Positions 47,648 to 57,300 of a DNA stretch of 64,000 bases are shown piece by piece. Each line of letters begins with the position of its first letter. Positions within the stretch are counted from its first letter, which is position 1. Location of the stretch: positions 6,579,501-6,643,500 of the forward strand of contig NC_056425.1 in assembly GCF_905147365.1 (NCBI RefSeq), written 5' to 3'. The stretch comes from Aricia agestis (Eukaryota > Arthropoda > Insecta > Lepidoptera > Lycaenidae). A program made the translations under genes and the position numbers. The notes beneath the pieces were generated by a model. It did no database searches. It saw only the letters and a program-made list of their open reading frames with translations, and had not been told where the DNA came from.

Positions 47648-47700
47648 CTGAAATTAATTGTTTTTTTTATAATTTATAATGATTTACATAATATAGCTTG
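47648..47700 (-). other. Predicted 3' splice site (phase 0) and intron end
   Basis: On the minus strand 'caattaatttcag' abuts 'gtacttcttgtcggtg'. CAG occupies 47650-47648 and the exon begins at 47647, exactly nine codons before the ATG at 47620, so the intron is phase 0. The tract before it is A/T-rich rather than strongly pyrimidine-rich. I could not identify the upstream exon with the true start; no donor at a codon boundary behind a short ATG frame stood out between 47700 and 49150. Confidence 0.55.
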
Positions 47701-47950
47701 TTAACACTTTCGCTGCGTTGGCGAAAAACCTGTTCTTACTGACAGTGCGTTACAAAGAAATACTATTCGTGCGTACTTTTCCTGCTGAGCGTTACCAGTA
47801 TTTGGACGTACCTGGATCTGACTTTCAGGGTCCACACCATTGTAGAAAATACTCAGACCAAACTTAAAAAAAAACACGTGGGACATACTCCGTTTATGCA
47901 CAGCGGCGATAGCACGGGGTTTTGGTGAGTATTTTAAAAGGTATAATATA
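47699..47950. repeat. Possible one end of a TTAA-flanked MITE
   Basis: 'gttaacactttcgctgcgtt' starts at 47700 and contains TTAA at its edge. A sequence ending 'cgcaccgaaagtgttaac' near 61,590-61,608 looks like the opposite terminus of the same family in reverse. The other end of this copy was not found. It lies in the inferred intron or promoter of the giant gene. A 66-codon minus-strand frame here (47701-47901) is not thought to be a gene. Confidence 0.35.
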
Positions 47951-48719
47951 CATAATTATTATGGTTGTCTTTAGCGAACGTCACTTCGATAATTTTAGAT
48001 TTAGAATTAAACCACCAGAAGTCCAGAACAAACGGAACGATATAAGTTGTAACTGCCGCACTCACTGTCGCACTCAGATTGGAACATTAATTACTTAAAT
48101 GTAATGACATATTAAGGTATTTTTATACTTTTTCTTGATACTTAAAAAATCGTTATAAAGAGGTTATTCGCAAAAATATTAGCAATGTAAAGGTATATTT
48201 TATATTAACTCTTAAGGACAATTCAAGGGAATTACGAAGAATTTGTTAAATCGAGGAAATCGTTATATTGAGATACGTTATAATATTATTATGGTTGCAC
48301 TGTATATACATATTTTTTCCAAATAATTGATTTTCTATCATTATATTATACTGGAAGTTTAGCACAGAAAGGAAAAATGCTTGAGATGGGAAACAACAAA
48401 ATATTGTTTAAAAATATTATGCAACAGCTACTTTACCTCGGCAGTCCCCGAGTGTATTTTTGTTTAAAAATATTTAAAAAATCATTTTCTTCATTTGTAA
48501 TATTTTTTATTATGGTTATACGAGTAATTTTGAAAAAAGATATTAAGAAAAGTAAGTAATCTTTAATTTTTTTTAATACTTTTTTATTACTCATGTCGAT
48601 TTGTTTCGCGATTTCCATTTCTGCTGGCTTTTCAGCGGGGCTGTTTGCTTTTCAAATAGTCTATTTGGAGAATCATATTATGAATCATAATAATATGATT
48701 CATTTTTTTTAATCACAAA
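47951..48719. other. AT-rich intron/5' flank, no gene seen
   Basis: Probably the first intron and/or upstream region of the giant gene. Short frames near 48377-48559 on both strands are low-complexity (Lys, Ile, Phe) and overlap each other, with no motif. A small palindrome 'gaatcatattatgaatcataataatatgattc' lies at about 48,670-48,701. The missing first coding exon may lie here or beyond the LINE stack to the right. Confidence 0.4.
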
Positions 48720-49050
48720 ATGCAAGTTTACTTGCAATTCATGTCTACAGCTCGACAAGGCTTTAGACGAACGTGGCGAAAACTGCCATCATATGGTTGT
48801 ATATGGATACAATATACACACAACACCATAAAATATCATCAGTCATCACGTTATGTCCTTATTTATTTTGTACATTTCAAAGCGATTTTAATACGGGGGA
48901 GACTCCGGAATGAAGCGCGCGTCACGTCGCCGTTAATTCGTGATAATGTGTAGTTGTTAAGTTTATATAATTTTTATGTATGTTAGTCATTAAGGTATAT
49001 ATTGTATGGGCCTACGTAGCCTGATTTAAATAAATAAATAAATGAAAAAA
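48719..49050 (+). mobile_element. 3' tail of a non-LTR retrotransposon
   Basis: The segment ends 'gtatgggcctacgtagcctg' then 'atttaaataaataaataaatg' and an A-rich run. This is the usual end of a LINE whose 3' tail is (TAAA)n. A frame at 48,720-48,953 ends '..RLRNEARVTSPLIRDNV' and may be the extreme C-terminus of its ORF2, but I see no catalytic motif. The element is therefore heavily 5'-truncated. The sequence from 49,051 to 49,231 is AT-rich and leads into the next LINE fragment. Confidence 0.5.
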
Positions 49051-49231
49051 AAAATACAAAAAAATATACTTAATGTTGTTTCAAAATACATAATATTTCA
49101 AGTACCACAAAATTGAACATAAGTAACAAATTCAACCTTTACTCCAGAGCGTAAGGCACACATTTGGGTTGACTGAAGGAAACGGGGCACTATGGAAAAA
49201 AGACTAGAAAAATTTTTCATCAAAATTTTAA

Positions 49232-51242
49232 CCTCTTATAACCACCCTTTTTGGCTTAAGCCAAAGCCCCACCGAGGAACACCAAATAACCGGCCCCCAA
49301 ATATACACGGATGGAAGTAAAATAGAGGGGAAAACCGGAGCTGCTCTAACGTGGTGGAATAACGGCCGGGAAACCAGACACTCCACTTTCCACCTAGAAC
49401 CGCACAATACAGTCTTCCAATCTGAGATCTATGCACTCTATAGAGCGATCCAATTGGCAAGGACATCAAAGGAAAGCTTAATTAACATCATGAGTGACTC
49501 CAAATCGTCACTAAACATGCTCAGAAATCCTTTGGTAACTCACCCACTTGCGATCGAAATGAAGAAAGACCTAAGAGCTATAACAGAGGAAGGTAGAAAA
49601 GTGCGGCTATACTGGCTAAAAGCGCACATGGGTACTCCAGGAAACGAAAGAGTGGATGAACTGGCAAAAAAGGCTGCACTTACCATAGACACGGCCTCAG
49701 ACTACAACAGAGTGCCAATGTCCTATATACGGAGGAAAATAAGGGAGGAGACAACAGTTAAGTGGCAGGAAAGATACCAATCCTCCTCAACCGGATCGGT
49801 CACAAAAGTTTTTTTCCCCACTGTTAAAAAGGCGTGGGAAATACTAAGGCACGCTACAATGACGCCTACACACGTGCAAGCTATGACCGGTCATGGAGGA
49901 TTCGCAGCATACTTGTATCGTTTCCACCTTAAAGACAGCCCCTCCTGCATTTGTGACCACGCAAAGGACGAGACAATATTCCACCTGCTCATTGAATGCC
50001 CAAGGTTTGGTAGTAACAGGTCTGACTTAGAAATACAACTGGAAATGGAGCTAAGTCAGGCAACCCTCCCTACCATCATGGAGGAAAAAGCCACCAGAGA
50101 ACCGTTGATGGTATTCATTAGCAAAGTTGTCTCCAGTGCAGCCACAGCAAATGGCTCAACATTATACACAGGCCACAACAAATTAAACTATACACCAAGG
50201 CGAGTAATAACAAACACATCAACACAACACACACGAAATCAAACACAACGCACACGATCACAAACTCCAACGTCCATACAGACACATTTCACATCAACCC
50301 ACAGGCCAGGAGAAATACATGCGCCAACACAATCACAGGCACACACAGAAACACAACGGGCAGTTTCAACCGAAATTGTAACACAGCCGACCCTAGAGCA
50401 AACCCAACAATTACTAGCCCGTGGACAAAACGGGGAACCGAAAATTAAACTAAGGCCGATCCCTATCTTTATGTCAAATCCAACGGAAACATTGGGTATA
50501 ACATACAGCCGTCTTAGCACTCCCAACCACGTCAACATCTCACCGGGACTAGCAGCAATCCTAAACGGAAGTACATCAAAGACGAACATGAAAATGAGCA
50601 AATATTTAGCTCTCCCAACAACTACCTTCGCTGGCCAACCATGCAGAGTACTGAAATCAGACACCAAAACGATAATAGTATTCGAATGGGACGCGCAAAC
50701 AGCCTTTGAACGGGCATGTTCGTCTTTGAAGGAGTTGGGAGCAATGGGGATAAGACACAGTACCACCCCACGCATAATCAGCGTAGACGCCATGTCACTG
50801 GGACAGGACAAAGGCAGGGCTGCAAATTACTATGGAATAGTAAAAGCCTCAGAACATCACGAGATAATCGTCTACGAGAACCGAGGGGATGACCTAAGCT
50901 TCCTCAAAAGGAATCGTGATGATCAGCCAACAGCGTCCCAACCCAGCAATAAGACGAACTCATCCTCCGCAAGTGAACGACTCCAAGCATCACGGGAGGA
51001 CAAAAAAGAGGATGAGAAAGAGAGAGATAAAAATGAAATTAAGAAGTCTCTAAACTCAATGGCCAAATTAAAAGCGTTTTTGGGATCCATCAAAAAAGTA
51101 CTTCATCGTGAAAGAATGATCGAGGATAAAAACACCCTTTCTCGGATCAAGGCTTCGTCACAAACAAATCGGCAGGCTTTAGCAATGGAGGCTTTTTTGA
51201 GGGAACCATCTACACAAACACCGGCAAATAAAAACAAAAGAT
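49232..51242 (+). pseudogene. R1-like LINE ORF2, left fragment: RNase H, zinc knuckle, linker
   Basis: The frame opens after TAA 49229-49231, so the element is 5'-truncated inside ORF2 (no endonuclease or RT). RNase H is complete: D of YTDGS at 49310, E of QSEIYA at 49424, D of MSDSKS at 49496, and D of ERVDELA at 49655, with 'YWLKAHMGTPGNE' before it. A zinc motif C-x-C-x9-H-x4-C follows near 49,948-50,003.

R1-clade ORF2 proteins normally stop soon afterwards. Here the frame runs on for about 410 codons through a Thr/Gln-rich linker, an alpha/beta-looking segment near 50,640-50,900 ('IIVFEWDAQTAFERACSSL'), and a Lys/Glu-rich stretch. It is broken at the target duplication 51231-51242 by a later LINE; the stop at 51263-51265 belongs to the intruder. 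The frame continues at 58,181 with a helicase domain. Confidence 0.8.
51231..51242 (+). repeat. Target-site duplication, left copy (aaaacaaaagat)
   Basis: The 12 bases aaaacaaaagat precede the 5' end of the I-like LINE and recur at 58177-58188 directly after its poly(A). The A-rich left part merges with the poly(A), so the true length is between 8 and about 13 bases. On both sides the sequence is read in the same frame (..K-N-K-R..). Confidence 0.8.
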
Positions 51243-51395
51243 CAGTCTCGTTTGACGCATGCTAGTGCGTAGACGTATTGGCAGTGCAGTGTAAATAATT
51301 TTGCTCGGTGCATACGTACGTCGCGCTGTACCTACTCGCGCCGGCCGGCCTCGGCCGATCAATGTTCGTTCAGGCAATTGTGCGCTTTAAATGCA

Positions 51396-52382
51396 ATGGA
51401 AGAAGATACAAATCTGGATGACTTAGATCAAGTAGAAAGAATTAATACGCAAAACGAAGTCGAAATAACTCTTGATGAACTTACACAACTGAATTCGGAG
51501 AACGCTATGGCTGAAAAGAATGCAGAAAAAATACAAAAAAGAAGAAGAGACGAAATTGACGATGATGAAAACATGTGGACGCAGGTACAAAGTCGAAAAC
51601 AGAGACAACGAGAGTTAAAACATACTGTTGAACTAATAATCACATGTAAGGAAATGTTTCCTAAACAATTTGCACTCGCTAAACTATTTAAGAATCAAAA
51701 TATATCCCATATTATCAGAGTCAAGTATATTAACCCATTCAAGATTTGTGTGGAATTTGATAATGACGAGAGCCCTGATAATTTAATTAACTCCGATTAT
51801 TTTGTACAGCTGGGTTGGAGATTTCAACGTCCTTTTGAAGTCGGTATATCGTATGGGATAATAAAGGATATCGAATTAGATCTTTCTGAAGAGGAATTAT
51901 TATCGTCTATTTCATGTTCATCTGAAGTTATAAATGTTAGACGTTTACAACGCAAGAATAAAGACGACGAGGGATGGTCAAACTGTGAGAAAATACGAGT
52001 AGCTTTTAAAGGGCCTTCGTTGCCAAATTTCCTTTATATTTTTGAAATGAGAGTAAAAGTGGAGCCATACATTTTTCCGGCCACCCAATGCTTTAAGTGC
52101 TGGACATTCGGCCACACTCGTAAAATGTGTCCATCAACAAATTTTTATTGCCCAAGATGTTGCGGTAAGCACGAACGATGTGAAACTACATCTTTAAAAT
52201 GTATTAATTGTCAGGGCAATCACACTGCTTTCGATAAAAATTGTCCTATTTACTCTAAAGAACGAAAACTGCGTGAAATTATGGGCGAGTTTAATTGTTC
52301 CTACAGAAAAGCATTAGATCTTTATATTCCACCTTTCTCGCAGCCCAGAACTAATGAAGAAAATCATGAGCTCCCAGAAGTT
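51396..52382 (+). pseudogene. I-like LINE ORF1, N-terminal part (gag-like, zinc knuckles)
   Basis: ATG 51396 is the first in-frame methionine. The protein has an acidic N-terminus, a basic 'KIQKRRRDEIDDDENMW' patch, and an RRM/PRE-like central region with 'GIIKDIELDLSEEELLSSI'. Three CCHC-type knuckles follow: 'CFKCWTFGHTRKMC' (C-x2-C-x4-H-x4-C, near 52,089-52,130) and two of shorter C-x2-C-x3-H form ending 'CINCQGNHTAFDKNC'. Such ORF1 proteins bind the element RNA and form the RNP for target-primed reverse transcription. After residue ~329 ('LPEVQ') the frame is broken by an interspersed repeat; the open frame only runs on to 52,508 by chance. Confidence 0.8.
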
Positions 52383-53836
52383 CAAAAAAAACCGGCCAAG
52401 TGCGAGTCGGACTCGCGCACCGAGGGTTCCGTACAAACCTGCAAGGTTTACAAAGTTCGTTCATTACGACAATCGAGTCATAACTATGGTATTTTTATTG
52501 CAAAATGAAATTCATAACATTACAATGGGGAAAGATGGAGGAGCATAAATTTAAGACAAAGATCTCTTTATCGTTTAAGTAATCCTTTATTTTATATTAA
52601 CACATATGTCATTGAATTTAATTATAAGTATAACACTTTAAGCAGTTAGGACGCATTTAGATTATACAGCTACATTCACCAAAACATCGGGATTGAATGA
52701 CGATGAGTGAGGTCGTCTTTGCCGTTTGAAAAATGTTGCCCTCCCCATACATACTCGTAGTATAATAACTCGCGGTCATTGCTGTAACTACAATTATGTT
52801 TACAATCACAATTTTTTTGGTGGTATAACTACTTAAAATTTTAAGCTTTTCGGAATTTTTCTGTTACCTGTGCTGTAAGCTATTGCTTCTTACCAAATTT
52901 CGAGATTCTATGTCAACGGGAAGTGGTCTTTAGGTTTTAATTCCCTTGCGTGTAGTTGCGAGTTTCAAAATATGCGGTATCAATGGTTGTACTTTTGCGT
53001 TTTGCGTTTTTGCGTTGACTTAGAATTTTTTTTTTTTTCACAGGTTAAAGGCAATTAGATCTAAGTATTTGATATGAATTTCAACTTGATAGCTCTACGC
53101 GTTCATGAGGAAAAAAGTAATAAGTTTATATTTATTAAAAAATATATATCTTGTAATGTAACTAAAAATTTAAGGTTTTCGGAATTTTTCCTTTATGTGT
53201 GCTATAAAACGTTGCTTCATGCCAAATTTCAAGATTCTAGGTCGACTGGAAGTACCCTTTAGGTTTTGATTCCCTTGCGAGTACTTGCGAGTTTCAAAAT
53301 ATGCAGCTTAAATTGCTGTTTCTTTTGATTGCGTTGACATAGAAGTTTGATTTTGTTACAGCTTAAAGGTATTATAGACCTGAGTATTTGGTATGAATTT
53401 CAATTTAATACCTCTACGCGTTTATGAGGAAATGGGTAGTAAGTTTAAAATTATTAAAAAAAATATATTATGTGATGTAACTAAAAATTTATGGTTTTCG
53501 TAATTTTTCTTTTATCTATGCTATAAGACGTTGCTTCGTACCAAATTTCAAGATTCTGAGTTCACGGGAAGCACCCTGTAGGTTTTGATTCCCTTGCAAG
53601 TGTCGAAAATTTGCGGCATAAACGGCTGTATCTTTTGATTAGGTTGGCTTAGAAGTTTGATTTTTTCACAGCTTCAAGGGACAGTAGACCTGAGTAATTG
53701 ATATAAATTTCAGCTTCATACCTCCACGCGTTCCTGAGAAAAAGGGTCTTGACAGACGGACGGACGGACAGACGGACAACAAAGTGATCCTATAAGGGTT
53801 CCGTTTTTTCCTTTTGAGGTACGGAACCCTAAAAAT
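52383..53836 (+). mobile_element. 1.45-kb interspersed repeat inserted in the LINE ORF1
   Basis: It starts 'aaaccggccaagtgcgagt' plus 'cggactcgcgcaccgagggttccgtac' and ends 'gggttccgttttttcctttt' plus 'gaggtacggaaccctaaaaa'. The gggttccgtac/gtacggaaccct words are inverted copies. Inside are three imperfect tandem units of about 320 bp (landmark 'ccaaatttcaagattct' near 52,895, 53,220 and 53,540).

A second truncated copy is at 2736-3000. I see no transposase, so it is non-autonomous. The class is uncertain, although the family looks typical of moth and butterfly genomes. 'ttcaa' occurs at both edges (52,381 and 53,839). The flanking ORF1 halves are in different frames, so a small indel accompanied or followed insertion. 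Confidence 0.7.
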
Positions 53837-54349
53837 ACTTCAAGGCCCTCTTACGCCAACGTTGTAAAACGAGATCGTAGCGATTTTCCTATTTCTAATC
53901 AAGTTTCGGAGAAACCCAGTGCCAGTACGTCACGACAAATTTCTAATCAAGTTTCAGAGGAACCCAGGGCCAGTACGTCACAACAAAAATCCTTGAAAAA
54001 GAAAAGTAAAGAAAAGAAGAGGCAATCTACATCACAAGAAGACATTGTTATAACGGAGTTAAACGATACAGAATTTCAACTTAATTTGCCGGATCAAGAA
54101 AGATGTAACACACAAAGTACAAGTGATAGTTCCGAGGAAGACAGTAGTGAAGAAAAAATAGATGACGATATGAGAGGTTTATCGTTTAGGTGTTTGTTGA
54201 CCAAACTTAAAAGAATAATTTTTATGAAACGCGAATCTTTTAAAACTAAAATGTTTAATTCGATTAAAATATTTTTAAAATGGTTAATAACTAAAATATT
54301 TGAAAACCCACCGGACTTGTCTTTCTTATTTAAAATATTTGATGGATAA
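53837..54349 (+). pseudogene. I-like LINE ORF1, C-terminal part
   Basis: The frame resumes with 'TSRPSYANVVKRDRSDFP'. The S-Y-A-N-V motif is typical of the stretch after the zinc knuckles in ORF1 proteins of I and Jockey elements. It continues through a lysine-rich segment and an acidic serine patch, ending TAA 54347-54349. A 48-base tandem duplication (unit 'ISNQVSEKPSASTSRQ') occupies 53,891-53,986. It lies in a different reading phase from the N-terminal half, so the coding sequence is broken as it stands. Confidence 0.7.
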
Positions 54350-57300
54350 AATACTTAAAATTAATATTTTACATTGGAATGCCCAGAGCCTAAAACCTAA
54401 ATTAGTTGATTTTGAACAAATATTGCATTTAGATAAAATTCACACTGCGGCCGTTTGTGAAACTTGGCTTAAACCAAATATTAATATTTCTATTAAAAAC
54501 TATAATGTTCATAGAAAAGACAGACAGGACGGTTGGGGAGGTGTTGCTATATTTTCACATAAGTCGTTAAAATGTCGATTGTGGCAAGTGCAAAATAACT
54601 GTTCTGGCATTGAATTAATAGCTATTAAAATTTTGAATTGTAATTATATTCGTGACGTGATTTGTGTGTATTGTCCACCGAATATCCAGACTACTCAAAA
54701 TGATTGGGATAGTGTGTTTTCGCAAGTGTCCTCGCGAGCCGTGATTCTTGGAGACTTCAATGGTCATCATTCTAATTGGTCAACTAAAACGGATTCTCGA
54801 GGTATGCAGATTTTTGATGCTCTAATTGATAATAATTTAATAATTTTAAATAATGGTACTCCTACACGATTGAAACTGGTGGACGGGGTTTTTCAACGGT
54901 CGTCACCTGATTTGTCCTTGGTGTCTTCAGATATTTTTCATAAATTTTATTGGTCTGTTACAAATGAAAATCTAGGGAGTGACCACCTTATGATAAAACT
55001 ATCTCATCCGGACAATTTTTGTAGCTTTTTCATTAAAAAACGCAATTTTCGACAGGCCAATTGGTCTTCTTACGCGACTTGTGTAGAAAATCTTATTTTT
55101 CAAAATAATTATTTATTCGAAAATATCGATAACTTACAACTTTACTATGACCGTTTTGTTGGCATTTTGAATACGGCCGCTAATAGTAACATTCCTTTCT
55201 TTAAATTACCTACGTGTCCCACTAACAATTTCAAACCAAAACCATTTTGGAATATAAATTTATCAAAAGCAGTAGCGGAGCGCAGGCGAGCCTTATCCCT
55301 TTTTAGGCAAAATCCAACTCCTCATAATTTGAATATTTTGCAGGATAAAATTAAAACTGCTCAAAAATTAATACGAAAAGCGAAAACTGAATCGTGGCAG
55401 AAATTTTGTTCCTCTATTGATGAATCTACTAATGTTAATAATATGTGGAGTCGTATGAGATGGCTAAAAGGTTTCAGAAGTCATAAATTTACTATTGCAA
55501 AGGATGTAGCACAAAATCTTCTGAACGAATTATGTCCCGATTACTGTTCTACACCACGCCCTCAGTTTCAGTCTCAAAATTCGTTGCTAGAAAGTCAAAT
55601 ATCTAAATATGAGCTTCTGAAATGTATAAAATCTAAAGATACCGCCCCAGGTTGTGACGACATTTCGTTTTCTATGATCAAAAATCTTCCAGATAATGGG
55701 CTTGACATTCTTTTGAAATTATATAATGAAATTTTAACGACCGGTTTTGTTCCTTATCAGTGGCGCCAGGTGCGCATCACACCTATACCTAAACCCGGAC
55801 GAGACCCTTCGTCAATAACATCAATTAGACCGATATCCTTAATATCATGTTTATGCAAAATATTTCATTCGGTTATTAACAAAAGGATTGAATGGTTTTT
55901 CGAACACAATAACATATTTATGGAAGAGACCAAGGGTTTTAGAAAGGGAAGGTCTACCTTAGATAACTTAGCTTGTGTGACGTCAGCCATACAATTAGGT
56001 TTTTCTAAAAATCTATTTACAGTGGGAGTTTTTATTGATTTAGAAAATGCATATAACAATATTGATTTTATTAGCATTTTAAAATATATGGATGAGCTTA
56101 ATTTGGGAGCAAAAATTTGTATATACTTCTGGAATTTTCTTATTGAAAGATTTTTAAGTATTGAGGGCCCGGATTTTCTGATAATAAGGAGCACGGCTCG
56201 TGGTCTAGCTCAAGGGGACCCCGCGTCCCCTCTCCTATTTAATATTGGGACAATTCGAATTTGTAAAGCTCTTATATATATTTGCTTCTCACAGTACGCA
56301 GATGACCTTACTTTGTACTGCAGTTCAAATAATTTAAATGATGCCAGAACAAAATTGCAGTTGGCACTTGACAGGTGAAGTAAGTTGTGTTTTGATTTAA
56401 ATTTAGATATTTCAGCGTCTAAAAGCAAAATTTGTATTTTTTCCAAACGACCACAAAATCGTTTCATGAATTTTCATTTATATGTAAACAATCGGCCGCT
56501 CGATGTAGTTGATTGTGTAAAATATTTGGGTATGTGGCTGGACAGATCGCTTAGGTGGGGAAAACATATTAATGAAATTGTAATCAAAGTCCAAAAATTC
56601 CTTAACATCTTCAAAGTTTTAGCGGGGCCAGGATGGGGAGTACACCCTAAACATTTGCGTAAGTTATATATTTCTTTTATTCGGAGTCGCATTGACTATG
56701 GTAGTTTTTTATATAATAATAGTCCTCAATCGTTTTTAAATAAATTAGACAAAATTCAAAATCAGGCAATGCGTACTATTGGCGGCTTTATTAGGACCAC
56801 TCCCATCCACGTGATGGAAAGCGAATTATGCCTTTTTCCTTTGTATCTTCGAAGACAATATTTAGCTGGTAAATTTTGGTTAAAAAATAATTCAATTGTT
56901 AACAAAATTCTTGACAAGAATATTTCTGAACTCACTGATTCAATTCGTGGCCGTTATTGGAACAATAAAAGAAAACCTCTTTTAACTTTCACTTACGACT
57001 ATTTTAAAAATAAAAATATTGATCGCCAAAAAATAATAGGGATGTTTTCCCTGGATACATGGGTTAGTAATATTAATTTATCTAATAATATAAACGTTAA
57101 TATATACAATCTTCCCAAAAGCAAGCAATGTTATCACCCTTCGTATTTAAAATATATATGTTGTGACTTTATTGATACAAAATATAGACAATTTAGAAAA
57201 ATTTTTACAGATGGGTCTAAAAATGATATCTGTAATGGCGCTGCATTTTATGACCTACATACTAAAACATGTGCGAAGTTCAAGATTCAATCCAGAATTT

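Larger units (their letters stand above)
5895..47325 (-). repeat. Tandem array of about 188 coding units, 216-222 bp each
   Basis: The spacing of identical landmarks is mostly 222 bp (74 codons) or 216 bp (72 codons), with rarer shorter forms. All are multiples of three. A unit reads, in pieces: 'TEQTQSASSTSTQSN', then 'VGPEASTELPFSTTT', then 'MATERNVDVTTSASSFSD', then 'VTTQEPSENIEST', then 'DKTTTDKISEINA'.

Two subtypes stand out. In the TEW type ELPF becomes EWPF, with AITRNGDV following; it occurs only between about 25.4 and 46.2 kb. In the QTQW type 'TEQTQS' becomes 'FDQTQW'; it dominates the C-terminal half (about 8.7-25 kb). The 216-bp units lack two codons in the 'STDKTTTDK' segment. 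Confidence 0.9.

Noticed and set aside
5895..47325. CRISPR-like or satellite DNA array
   Set aside because: Units are coding, adjoining without spacers, and framed by unique coding sequence with a signal peptide and a poly(A) signal.
47701..47901. 66-codon minus-strand frame as the missing first exon of the giant gene
   Set aside because: No hydrophobic start followed by a donor at a codon boundary; it overlaps a probable MITE end.
48377..48618. Small overlapping frames on both strands near 48.4-48.6 kb
   Set aside because: Lys/Ile/Phe low-complexity translation of AT-rich DNA; no conserved pattern.
50239..50811. 190-codon minus-strand frame
   Set aside because: Lies opposite the R1 ORF2 linker; no motif, and the sense frame carries recognised domains on both sides.
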